Positions 16,064 to 22,629 of a DNA stretch of 32,506 bases are shown here, piece by piece; positions within the stretch are counted from its first letter, which is position 1, and every line of letters begins with the position of its first letter. This stretch comes from an uncultured Synergistaceae bacterium. GTDB lineage: Bacteria; Synergistota; Synergistia; Synergistales; Dethiosulfovibrionaceae. The stretch lies in contig CABTYW010000015.1 of NCBI GenBank assembly GCA_902489135.1, forward strand, positions 1 through 32,506, read 5' to 3'. The position numbers and the translations under genes are program-made. The notes beneath the pieces were generated by a model. The model had not been told where the DNA came from and made no database searches. It worked only from the letters and a program-made list of their open reading frames with translations.

Positions 16064-16894
16064 TCAAAAGCTTCGGAGCCGCGCGATCTCCTCTCCCCAG
16101 CCCTCAAGAGAGTCCTGCGGTGTTTCCAGGCACATGGGAAGATCCTTCAGCGCGGGATGGGTCACGATTTTACGGAAGGTCTCCCAGCCGAGACTGCCGG
16201 CGCCCAACTTTTCGTGACGGTCTTTATGGCTGCCAAAGGGCGTCATACTGTCGTTGAGATGCAGAGCGCCAAGCCGCTTCAGGCCGATGACGCTGTCGAA
16301 GTGCTCCAGCACGCCGTCAAGATCGCCCGCAATGTCGTAGCCCGCCGAGTAGACGTGGCAGGTGTCAAGACACACCCCCATCTTTTCGGGACAGGATGTG
16401 CGCGCGATGATCTCCGCCAGCTGCTCAAAGGTGCAGCCCACTTCGCTGCCCTTGCCCGACATGGTTTCAAGGAGAACCCGGGTGCGCCCGGCGCCGGGCA
16501 AAATCTCGTTCAGCGTCTCAACGATGAGTCCGATTCCCCTCTCGACCCCCTGGCCCACATGGCTGCCCGGATGAAAGTTGTACAGACAGCCCGGCAGGTT
16601 CTCGTCAAGGCGCTTCAGGTCGTCGGCCATGGCCATGAGCGCAAAATCCCTCACTTTGGCGTCGGCGGAGCAGGGATTGAGGGTGTAGGGACCGTGAGCC
16701 ACCAGCGGCCCGAAATGATTTTCCTTCATGATGCCCAGAAGCGCCGCAATGTCGGCGGGATCCACGGCTTTGACGGCGCCTCCCCGGGGATTGCGAGTGA
16801 AATACTGAAAGGTATCGGCGCCGATGGACAGAGCGTTTCTGCCCATCTTCCCGAAGCCCCCCGACACGGAAAGATGACATCCTAAAAAGGGCAT
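16064..16894 (-). CDS. nfo: Deoxyribonuclease IV (endonuclease IV, AP endonuclease)
   Basis: 276 residues, normal length. Family signatures appear in order: L-G-C-H-L-S-V-S-G-G (first zinc-ligand His), A-H-G-P-Y-T-L-N-P-C-S, F-H-P-G-S-H, L-L-E-T-M-S-G-K-G-S-E-V-G, C-L-D-T-C-H-V-Y-S-A-G-Y-D, H-L-N-D-S and K-D-R-H-E-K-L-G-A-G. These supply the tri-zinc site. It cleaves 5' of abasic sites in base-excision repair in the cytoplasm. A-H-G-P-Y replaces the more usual H-[AGS]-P-Y context only mildly. Divergent from the next gene with an 80-base gap. Confidence 0.95.
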   Translation of the reverse strand: MPFLGCHLSVSGGFGKMGRNALSIGADTFQYFTRNPRGGAVKAVDPADIAALLGIMKENHFGPLVAHGPYTLNPCSADAKVRDFALMAMADDLKRLDENLPGCLYNFHPGSHVGQGVERGIGLIVETLNEILPGAGRTRVLLETMSGKGSEVGCTFEQLAEIIARTSCPEKMGVCLDTCHVYSAGYDIAGDLDGVLEHFDSVIGLKRLGALHLNDSMTPFGSHKDRHEKLGAGSLGWETFRKIVTHPALKDLPMCLETPQDSLEGWGEEIARLRSF

Positions 16895-16933
16895 TGAAAA
16901 AACCTCCTCGCGGCGTTCCGTGCCGCGGTGATG

Positions 16934-16939
16934 TATAAT
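16934..16939 (+). promoter_or_regulatory. -10 element of the cysteine-cluster/cupin pair
   Basis: TATAAT at 16934-16939, with TG directly in front (no spacer base) and no clear -35, 47 bases before the ATG at 16986. Confidence 0.45.
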
Positions 16940-16985
16940 GAAAATCGATAAAACTTACCACTGACGCAAAGGATGAGTGAACGCC

Positions 16986-17474
16986 ATGGCTGATTGTGCA
17001 CAGGGGCGCGCCGCTGAAAAAGACGCGTGGCTGAAAAATCTTGACGAAAAAATCGAAAAACTGCATGGCCGTCAGCATTTCTGCTGTTCGCAGACGGTGT
17101 TGGCCATCGGCATGGAGCGTCTCGGCCTGGAGGACGCCGACCTGCTTCGCGCCATGGAGGGATTCTGCGGCGGCAGCTGCTCCGGCGTCTGCGGCGCTCT
17201 GGCGGGAGGATGCGCCCTGTTGGGGCTGTATTTCGGCAAAGGCACGGCCGACGAGCCGCGCAGTTCCGTCATTCACGACTGTGCCGACGAGCTGTGCGAG
17301 ACCTTCCGCGCCTACTGGAAGTCGGACCGCTGCGAAGATCTGGTTCACGGCCGCAGCGAGCTGCGCGCGAAAACCTGCCCCGCTCTGATGGAAGGGACGC
17401 TGGAAATGGTGTGGAGCATTCTGCGTGAGCGCCGCGTCGATCCCGATTCGCGGAAAAGCGCCCGCAGAAAATAA
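16986..17474 (+). CDS. C_GCAxxG_C_C family (probable redox) protein
   Basis: 162 residues from the ATG at 16986; an in-frame GTG at 16977 would add three. AAAGGA at 16968-16973 is slightly far from one and too near the other. The protein is rich in spaced cysteines: H-F-C-C-S-Q, then G-F-C-G-G-S-C-S-G-V-C-G-A-L-A-G-G-C, later D-C-A-D-E-L-C, R-C-E-D and K-T-C-P. This matches the C_GCAxxG_C_C family, thought to be redox or metal-binding. No signal peptide, so probably cytoplasmic. Followed after 24 bases by a cupin gene, likely co-transcribed. No experimental function is known for the family. Confidence 0.78.
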   Translation: MADCAQGRAAEKDAWLKNLDEKIEKLHGRQHFCCSQTVLAIGMERLGLEDADLLRAMEGFCGGSCSGVCGALAGGCALLGLYFGKGTADEPRSSVIHDCADELCETFRAYWKSDRCEDLVHGRSELRAKTCPALMEGTLEMVWSILRERRVDPDSRKSARRK

Positions 17475-17498
17475 AATTCCGTTCAGGAGGAATGATCC

Positions 17499-17855
17499 AT
17501 GATATGCAGAGCCGGCGAAATCGAGAAAAACGTTCTGGAGGGCTTCAAGGGCGGGAAGGGGCGCACCGTCATGTGGAATCTCATGGGGGCTGAGACCATG
17601 GCCGGACACGGCCGCAAGTTCGGCCGCGCTCAAGTGGCTCCGGGAGCCTCCATCGGCACCCACTTTCATCGCGGCGAATCGGAAGCGTGGTACATTCTCA
17701 GCGGCACGGGACGCTACAACGACAACGGCGTCTGGCAGGACTTCGCTTCCGGCGATTTCCTGTACTGCGCCGACGGGCACTGCCACGGTCTGGAAAACAC
17801 CGGCGGCGAGCCCATTGAGATGATGGCCCTCATTCTCTATGCTTCGGCGCAGTAA
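17499..17855 (+). CDS. Single-domain cupin protein
   Basis: 118 residues, one conserved beta-barrel. Cupin motif 1 is G-T-H-F-H-R-G-E-S-E-A-W-Y-I-L-S-G-T-G and motif 2 is G-D-F-L-Y-C-A-D-G-H-C-H-G-L-E-N-T-G. These give the His-His-Glu-His metal ligands. CAGGAGG precedes the ATG at 17499. The gene follows the cysteine-cluster gene and precedes a terminator. Cupins of this size act as small-molecule binders, isomerases or dioxygenase-like enzymes; nothing identifies a substrate. Confidence 0.88.
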   Translation: MICRAGEIEKNVLEGFKGGKGRTVMWNLMGAETMAGHGRKFGRAQVAPGASIGTHFHRGESEAWYILSGTGRYNDNGVWQDFASGDFLYCADGHCHGLENTGGEPIEMMALILYASAQ

Positions 17856-17868
17856 AAGCGCCGAAGCC

Positions 17869-17924
17869 CAAAGGGACGCGAAAAACTTCCTCACGGCGGG
17901 AAGATCTCCGCGCCCCTTTTTTGT
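17869..17924. terminator. Terminator between cupin and queF
   Basis: GGG-A-CGCG near 17873 pairs with CGCG-CCC near 17910 around an inner CTTCC/GGAAG stem, and is followed by T6 on the plus strand. The genes are convergent. Confidence 0.6.
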
Positions 17925-17946
17925 GCTCCGGAAACCCCTTGAAACT

Positions 17947-18441
17947 TTAACGGCGGGACTGCACCAGTTCGGGCGCTAGGTCGTGTTCCATGAGGCGGCG
18001 GCGCGCCGCTTCCTCCCAGGCCGTGCCGGCCTTGCCGTAATTGACGTAGGGGTCGATGCTCAATCCGCCCCTGGGCGTAAAGCGCCCCCAGACTTCCATG
18101 TATTTGGGCTCCAAAAGCTTCACCAAATCGTCCAGGATGATGTTCACGCAGTCCTCGTGAAAGTCGCCGTGGTTGCGGAAACTGAACAGGTAAAGCTTCA
18201 GCGATTTGCTCTCCACCAGACGTCCGTCGGGCACGTAGCTGATGGTGATATTGGCGAAATCGGGCTGGCCCGTTTTGGGGCACAGACTGGTAAACTCGGG
18301 GCAGTTGAACTTCACGAAATAATCCCGTTCGGGATGTTTGTTGGGAAAAGACTCCAGCACTTCAGGCGCGTAATCGTCCCGGTAGGTCGTGTGATTTCCC
18401 AGCAGCGAAAGATCCTTCATCTCTTCAGCGGAGCGCGGCAT
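17947..18441 (-). CDS. queF: NADPH-dependent 7-cyano-7-deazaguanine reductase
   Basis: 164 residues, the short unimodular QueF type. The preQ0-reducing motif is visible: F-N-C-P-E-F-T-S-L-C-P-K-T-G-Q-P-D-F (active Cys and Asp), S-K-S-L-K-L-Y-L-F-S-F-R-N-H-G-D-F-H-E-D and the C-terminal P-R-G-G-L-S-I-D-P. It converts preQ0 to preQ1 in queuosine synthesis. The ATG at 18441 was chosen (GAGGAGGAG eight bases upstream). It overlaps the queT end by 17 bases, so the pair is translationally coupled under the preQ1 riboswitch. Confidence 0.95.
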   Translation of the reverse strand: MPRSAEEMKDLSLLGNHTTYRDDYAPEVLESFPNKHPERDYFVKFNCPEFTSLCPKTGQPDFANITISYVPDGRLVESKSLKLYLFSFRNHGDFHEDCVNIILDDLVKLLEPKYMEVWGRFTPRGGLSIDPYVNYGKAGTAWEEAARRRLMEHDLAPELVQSRR

Positions 18442-18946
18442 TTTCGATCTCCTCCTCGCACTGACGTCCATCGGCGCCGAAGCGGCGGCGCAGCGCCGCG
18501 AAAAGCAGGGCGCCGCAAATGCCGCAGACCGTCTGGCCGGCCAGCAGATTGGCCGCCAGCGCCCAGTACGGAATGTGCAAAATGACGGACAGCCACAGCG
18601 GAACGCCCAGTCCCGGCACCAGCGTGATGCACAGGAACACGGCGGCAACGCTGAAACGGGTTTGACGCGCCGCGGCGATCAAGCCCGCCGTCAGCAGCCC
18701 CACGGCCATTCCGCCTATCATGTCCAGAGGACCGAGCCCTCCCATGAGCACATTGCTCAGAAAGTTGGCAAAGCCCAGCGGCACCGTCAGAAAGGGGAAA
18801 ATGCCGCTCAGCGCGTAAAGCGACGTGGCAATTCTCACCTGATACCGGCCGAAAGCAAAGCTCTGCGTCCCCATCATGACCGCTGCGTAAAGCGCCATCG
18901 TCAGCGCCGAAAGGGTCATTTTTCTCGTCATCGTCAGCTCTTTCAT
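18425..18946 (-). CDS. queT: QueT family queuosine-precursor transporter
   Basis: 173 residues from the ATG at 18946 (GGAGG nine bases upstream; an upstream GTG at 18982 lies within the terminator stem region). A short basic N-terminus is followed by about five hydrophobic helices. M-T-L-S-A-L-T-M-A-L-Y-A-A and F-G-R-Y-Q-V-R-I-A-T-S-L-Y-A-L are typical of QueT, an ECF-type membrane component thought to import preQ0/preQ1. It is first in the operon with queF behind a preQ1-I aptamer, which supports the assignment. Confidence 0.9.
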   Translation of the reverse strand: MKELTMTRKMTLSALTMALYAAVMMGTQSFAFGRYQVRIATSLYALSGIFPFLTVPLGFANFLSNVLMGGLGPLDMIGGMAVGLLTAGLIAAARQTRFSVAAVFLCITLVPGLGVPLWLSVILHIPYWALAANLLAGQTVCGICGALLFAALRRRFGADGRQCEEEIENAALR

Positions 18947-18982
18947 TCCAAAAAACCTCCGCGCGCCCCGAAAAAAGCGCAC

Positions 18983-19008
18983 AAAAAAGAGAGCCGCCTC
19001 AGCCGCTC
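18983..19008 (-). terminator. Attenuator terminator downstream of the preQ1 aptamer
   Basis: On the minus strand a GAGC-G-GC / GC-G-GCTC stem (19008 to 18991) is followed by T-C-T6 (A-run on plus at 18983-18988). It lies between aptamer and queT start, the position expected for transcriptional control. The stem has one mismatch. Confidence 0.6.
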
Positions 19009-19085
19009 CCCACCCTTTCCGCCGTTTTCGAACATCCTCCCTTCGAAACGAACATCATGCGCGAAAGGGAACAAAAACGGCGGGC

Positions 19086-19125
19086 CCGTAGTTTTGTTTA
19101 AAGACAGGATGGTCTCGAACTGTCC
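19086..19125 (-). promoter_or_regulatory. preQ1-I riboswitch aptamer
   Basis: Minus-strand order: P1 5' G-G-A-C-A-G; a 12-base loop beginning U-U-C-G; a C immediately before P1 3' C-U-G-U-C (matching the ligand-reading cytidine); then an A-rich tail U-U-U-A-A-A-C-A-A-A-A-C-U-A-C-G-G. This closely parallels known preQ1-I aptamers (tail U-U-A-A-C-A-A-A-A-C-A-A-G-G in the well-studied Thermoanaerobacter RNA). It starts about ten bases after the predicted transcription start and precedes queT-queF, exactly the expected regulon. Confidence 0.82.
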
Positions 19126-19141
19126 TATGAAATTGTTTTTC

Positions 19142-19150
19142 ATTATACCA
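19142..19150 (-). promoter_or_regulatory. Extended -10 promoter of queT-queF
   Basis: Minus strand TGG-TATAAT (19150 to 19142), a perfect -10 with the TGn extension; a CTGGTG at the -35 distance is weak. Confidence 0.65.
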
Positions 19151-19190
19151 CAAAGGCCGCCGCACACCAGTCCCCCGGAGGTGCGGCTCC

Positions 19191-19219
19191 CGGCGGGCCG
19201 ACATTGCGCCGGCCCGCCG
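19191..19219 (-). terminator. GC-rich hairpin after the AbgB-like gene
   Basis: CGGCGGGCCG at 19191-19200 pairs perfectly with CGGCCCGCCG at 19210-19219, 14 bases past the minus-strand stop. No T-run follows on this strand, so termination (or RNA 3'-end protection) is uncertain. Confidence 0.4.
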
Positions 19220-19232
19220 AAAACAAGAACTC

Positions 19233-20678
19233 TTATTTCTTCTGCGCGGGACTGCGGGGACGGATTCCCGCAGGAATGGGAATGTAGCGGTCGTCCTTGA
19301 TACGTTGTTTCAGCTCGTCTTTGGCTTTTTTCAGCAACTCCGGGTCGGTCATAAGATCCAGTCCCGCAGCCGCCATGACTTTGGCCGCCTGAAGCATGGC
19401 CTTGTGCGCCAGAGGCGACCGGCCGACGGCCACCACCTGCCACGAATGGCCCGGCGTGCTGTTGGGCCACGTGCCCATCTCAATCTGCGCCGTGGGCGTC
19501 ACCCACGACACGTCGCCCACGTCGGTGGAACCGCCGTCCACCAGTCCGTAGGGCACGTAGGGAACGATCTCCCGCGCCAGAGCTTCCTTTTTCGCTCGCT
19601 CGAGGAAGCGGCGTCCCTCCTCGCCCGTTCCCCTCAGCGCCTTGGCCAGCGTCTCGAAGCGGCCTTCGGCGGGGACCGTGGCGAAGATCTTCCGGGCGAA
19701 GTTTTCGTCCTCGTCGTCCCAGTCCGGCGCGCCGAAGAAATCCAGATTGGCCTTGAGGACGCGCTCCAGCGTTTCATTGTTCACCACGTTGGCGCAGGAT
19801 TTGACGAAGTCCTTTTCGACGGTGGTGCCCGTCATGAGAGCGGCGCCTTTGGCGATGTTGTCCACCCGCTCCACAATTTCGGCGACCTGACTGCTCCTGG
19901 GAGCGCGCAGCAGATAAAGCACCTCCGCGTAAGGCTGAACCACGTTGGGCGAAACGCCGCCCGCGTCGGTAATGGCATAGTGCATCCGCGCTTCCTGAAT
20001 GACGTGCTCGCGCAGAAACTGCACTCCCACGTTCATCAACTCCACGGCGTCAAGGGCGCTGCGTCCCAGATGCGGTGCCGCCGCCGCGTGGGCGCTGCGT
20101 CCGCGAAATCTGTAGTAGATCTGGCTGTTGGCCAGCGACGAGTTGTTCCACACGCGGTTCACGCTGGCGGGGTGCCAGGTAATGGCCGCGTCCACGCCGT
20201 CGAAAACGCCGTCGCGCACCATAAAGGCCTTTCCGCTGCCGCCTTCTTCGCCGGGACAGCCGTAATAGCGCACCGTGCCCTTCAGCCCCTTTTCGGCCAT
20301 GTACTTTTTCAGCGCCGCCGCCGCCGCCAGGGCGCCAATGCCCAGAAGGTTGTGGCCGCAGCCGTGGCCGGGACAGCCGGGCCGCTCCGCCTCTTTATGG
20401 TCGGCGCCGGCCTTCTGGTTCAGCCCCGCAAGGGCGTCGAACTCGCCGAGAAAGGCGATCACCGGCTTGCCTTCCCCCCACTGACCGCAGAACGCCGTCT
20501 CGATGTTTCCCACGTTGCGGCTCACTTCAAAGCCTTCCTCTTCCAGAAGCTTCACGTGAGCTTCCATGGATTGAAACTCCTGAAAGGCCATTTCGGCGTA
20601 GCCCCAGATCTCGTCGGCCGCTTCGATATAACGCGGCGCGCGGGCATCCACAAAGCTTCCGATCATTTTTTTATCCAT
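19233..20678 (-). CDS. M20 amidohydrolase, AbgB-like (p-aminobenzoyl-glutamate hydrolase family)
   Basis: 481 residues. Metal-binding and catalytic stretches: G-C-P-G-H-G-C-G-H-N-L-L-G, G-C-P-G-E-E-G-G-S-G-K (general-base Glu), W-H-P-A-S-V-N-R-V-W and S-T-D-V-G-D-V-S-W, with the dimerisation-domain motif G-R-S-A-H-A-A-A-A-P-H-L-G-R-S-A-L-D-A-V. Order and length match AbgB rather than AbgA or carboxypeptidase G2. It probably cleaves N-acyl amino acids or folate breakdown products in the cytoplasm. AGGAGG precedes the ATG. Encoded divergently from the dicarboxylate symporter, which could import products or related substrates (inference). Confidence 0.88.
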   Translation of the reverse strand: MDKKMIGSFVDARAPRYIEAADEIWGYAEMAFQEFQSMEAHVKLLEEEGFEVSRNVGNIETAFCGQWGEGKPVIAFLGEFDALAGLNQKAGADHKEAERPGCPGHGCGHNLLGIGALAAAAALKKYMAEKGLKGTVRYYGCPGEEGGSGKAFMVRDGVFDGVDAAITWHPASVNRVWNNSSLANSQIYYRFRGRSAHAAAAPHLGRSALDAVELMNVGVQFLREHVIQEARMHYAITDAGGVSPNVVQPYAEVLYLLRAPRSSQVAEIVERVDNIAKGAALMTGTTVEKDFVKSCANVVNNETLERVLKANLDFFGAPDWDDEDENFARKIFATVPAEGRFETLAKALRGTGEEGRRFLERAKKEALAREIVPYVPYGLVDGGSTDVGDVSWVTPTAQIEMGTWPNSTPGHSWQVVAVGRSPLAHKAMLQAAKVMAAAGLDLMTDPELLKKAKDELKQRIKDDRYIPIPAGIRPRSPAQKK

Positions 20679-20747
20679 AAAAACTCCTCCTTCTGACGAT
20701 ACAATTCATTGAGCGCGAGCTCCGACGTCGGCGTTTTTCCTGTATCC

Positions 20748-20753
20748 ATTATA
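20748..20753 (-). promoter_or_regulatory. Probable -10 of the AbgB-like gene
   Basis: Minus strand TATAAT at 20753-20748, about 70 bases before the ATG, with a T-rich sequence (TTTTAT) at the -35 distance. Confidence 0.5.
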
Positions 20754-20841
20754 AGCCATTGTTTTTCAGCATAAAACATTTTTTTGCACTTTTTTCGTTT
20801 TACTCAAAACGGCGCACTTTTATTTATAAAAATAATCTTAA

Positions 20842-20900
20842 AACAACAAAAACGTCGAATAAAAAATTTACGTTGTTTTTGTTTGAAAGAGCTGTATAAT
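20842..20900 (+). promoter_or_regulatory. Symporter promoter with overlapping imperfect dyad
   Basis: -35 TTGTTT (20873-20878) and -10 TATAAT (20895-20900) are 16 bases apart. Two 14-base arms, 20842-20855 and 20870-20883, are inverted copies matching at 12 of 14 positions; the right arm covers the -35, as an operator would. Confidence 0.5.
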
Positions 20901-20958
20901 AAACTCAGGAAATGATCCTCGGCGATGGAAGATTTTTATTTTTAAGGAGGTTATTTGA

Positions 20959-22173
20959 ATGGCAGAAAAGACACAGGGTGTTTCGCTCATATGGAAGATT
21001 ACCATCGGCTTTATTCTGGGCGTGGCCTTCGGGCGCTTCGCCTCACCGGCAATGCTCGTCTGGACTCATCCTCTCGGCAGCATCTTCATGTCGTTGCTGA
21101 AGATGCTCATTGTGCCCCTGGTGCTGTCAAGCCTCATCGGCGGCGTAGCCTCCCTGGGCGATCTTCGTTCGCTGGGGCGCATCGGCATCAAGACCGTTGT
21201 CATTTTCCTCATCACCACCGCTATTGCCATCGCCATCGGCCTGGCTCTGGGCGATATGATCCGCCCCGGCGCCGGCATGGACCTCGCCCTTGCCAAGGCC
21301 ACTGAGGGCAAGGTCGCGCCTTCTCTGGGGCAGGTGCTGATCGACATGTTCCCCACCAACATCTACAGCTCCATGGTCAAGGCCAATATGCTTCAGATCA
21401 TTGTCTTCGCCCTGTTCTTCGGCATCGCCGCCACCATGGCAGGCGAAAAAGGCAAGCCCGTTCTGGACTTCTTCAACTCCATGGCCGAAGTGATGTACAA
21501 AGTTACCGCCATTGTCATGGACTTCGCGCCCTACGGCGTTTTCGCCCTCATCGCCGACACCGTGGCCAAATACGGCCCGGCCGTGCTGCTCCCCTTCGCA
21601 AAGACCATTTTCTGCGTCTATCTGGGATGCATCATTCACGCCGTCGTCGTTTACGGCGGTCTGGTGGGGTTGTTCGCCCACAAGACTCCCGGCTGGTTCT
21701 TCGGCGGCATCAAAGAAGCTTCCATTATGGCCTTCGTCACCCGTTCCAGCTCGGGCACGCTGCCCGTCACCATGGAGTGCTGCCACAAAATGGGCATTCC
21801 CGACAAGGTCTCGTCCTTCGTCCTGCCCCTGGGCGCCACCATTAACATGGACGGCACGGCGCTTTATCAGGGCGTGTGCGCTCTCTTTATCGCCCAGGCC
21901 TTCGGAATTCCGCTGAATATGTCGGCGCAGTTGGGCGTGCTGGTAACCGCCACTTTGGGTTCCATCGGCACGGCGGGAGTTCCCGGCGGCGGCCTCATTA
22001 TGCTGACGCTGGTTACCACTCAGGCCGGCCTTCCCATTGAAGGCGTGGCCATGGTCGCCGGCATCGACGCCATTCTCGACATGGCGCGCACGTCGCTGAA
22101 CATCACCGGCGACTGCGCCGTGGCTGCCGTCGTCGCTCGTGGCGAAGGGTCCGACTTGGTGCCCGAAAAATAG
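20959..22173 (+). CDS. Dicarboxylate/amino acid:cation symporter (DAACS, GltP/DctA-like)
   Basis: 404 residues and about eight membrane helices plus re-entrant loops. The family signatures are S-S-S-G-T-L-P-V-T (helical hairpin 1), N-M-D-G-T-A-L-Y and the substrate-binding D-M-A-R-T-S-L-N-I-T-G-D. A second serine-poor hairpin, G-T-A-G-V-P-G-G-G, is also present. The Arg in the last helix suits acidic substrates such as aspartate or glutamate, while C4-dicarboxylates cannot be excluded. AAGGAGG lies upstream of the ATG at 20959. Followed by a strong terminator. Divergent from the AbgB-like gene. Confidence 0.93.
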   Translation: MAEKTQGVSLIWKITIGFILGVAFGRFASPAMLVWTHPLGSIFMSLLKMLIVPLVLSSLIGGVASLGDLRSLGRIGIKTVVIFLITTAIAIAIGLALGDMIRPGAGMDLALAKATEGKVAPSLGQVLIDMFPTNIYSSMVKANMLQIIVFALFFGIAATMAGEKGKPVLDFFNSMAEVMYKVTAIVMDFAPYGVFALIADTVAKYGPAVLLPFAKTIFCVYLGCIIHAVVVYGGLVGLFAHKTPGWFFGGIKEASIMAFVTRSSSGTLPVTMECCHKMGIPDKVSSFVLPLGATINMDGTALYQGVCALFIAQAFGIPLNMSAQLGVLVTATLGSIGTAGVPGGGLIMLTLVTTQAGLPIEGVAMVAGIDAILDMARTSLNITGDCAVAAVVARGEGSDLVPEK

Positions 22174-22198
22174 TTCCGTCACTTTCAGCACGAGGTCA

Positions 22199-22233
22199 AA
22201 AAAAGGTTCCGGCGTTGCGCCGGAACCTTTTTT
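22199..22233 (+). terminator. Intrinsic terminator of the symporter gene
   Basis: A 16-bp perfect stem, 22199-22214 with 22218-22233, and a three-base loop; the arm ends in T6. Confidence 0.95.
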
Positions 22234-22392
22234 ATGAGGCGCCGCTCCCTGCGTCTTTCCCCTGCGCACTGCACGGCCGTATTCGTCGGCGCGTCGGGCA
22301 AAGGGCTTTTCCGCGCGCGAAAAACCGCGCTGCCCTGACGAAGCTTCGGTCACGTCACCGCCTGCCCCCGCAGCGCCGCAGTGCGGCAAAAG
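22234..22392. other. Intergenic stretch without recognisable feature
   Basis: Nothing recognised between the symporter terminator and the cob promoter. Confidence 0.5.
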
Positions 22393-22421
22393 TTGACATA
22401 ATTCTTCTTTTGGTATTAAAT
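22393..22421 (+). promoter_or_regulatory. Promoter of the cobalamin operon
   Basis: Consensus -35 TTGACA at 22393-22398; -10 TATTAA at 22414-22419 preceded by TGG, or the overlapping TTAAAT at 22416-22421 (17-base spacer). Confidence 0.65.
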
Positions 22422-22431
22422 AATTTTGTGT

Positions 22432-22526
22432 TTTCGGGACAGCAGACGCAGGAAGCCGGTGAAAATCCGGCACAGCCCCGCTACGGTGTGGATCTTCCAA
22501 GTCCGGTACTGCGCGCCGTCCTCCAC
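22432..22526 (+). promoter_or_regulatory. Cobalamin riboswitch (short form)
   Basis: The B12-box core is plain. AGGAAG-CCGG-TGAAAAT-CCGG-CAC-AG-CCCCGCTAC runs from about 22450 to 22483, followed by a shortened P6 region and AAGTCCGGTACTGC near 22499-22512, whose CTGC can pair with GCAG at 22441. The form is compact compared with the E. coli btuB type. It sits directly upstream of cobQ, so it should repress the late B12 genes when cobalamin is plentiful. Confidence 0.88.
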
Positions 22527-22565
22527 ACTCCCTTCGAGGGCGGGGAGTGCAAAAAATGTACGCGC

Positions 22566-22598
22566 GGGCCCTCGATAAAAGAGGGCTCTTTTTATTTA
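22566..22598 (+). terminator. Riboswitch-controlled attenuator upstream of cobQ
   Basis: GGGCCCTC (22566-22573) pairs with GAGGGCTC (22581-22588, one G-U) and is followed by a five-T run. It lies between the aptamer and cobQ. A CACTCCC/GGGGAGTG hairpin just upstream may take part in the switching. Confidence 0.82.
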
Positions 22599-22629
22599 TC
22601 TTGCGCAAGGTGCGGAAAGGATTGACGTC

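Noticed and set aside
19105..19130. tRNA T-arm-like GGTCTCGAACTGTCC on the plus strand
   Set aside because: No acceptor, D or anticodon arm can be built around it; on the other strand it is the preQ1 aptamer.
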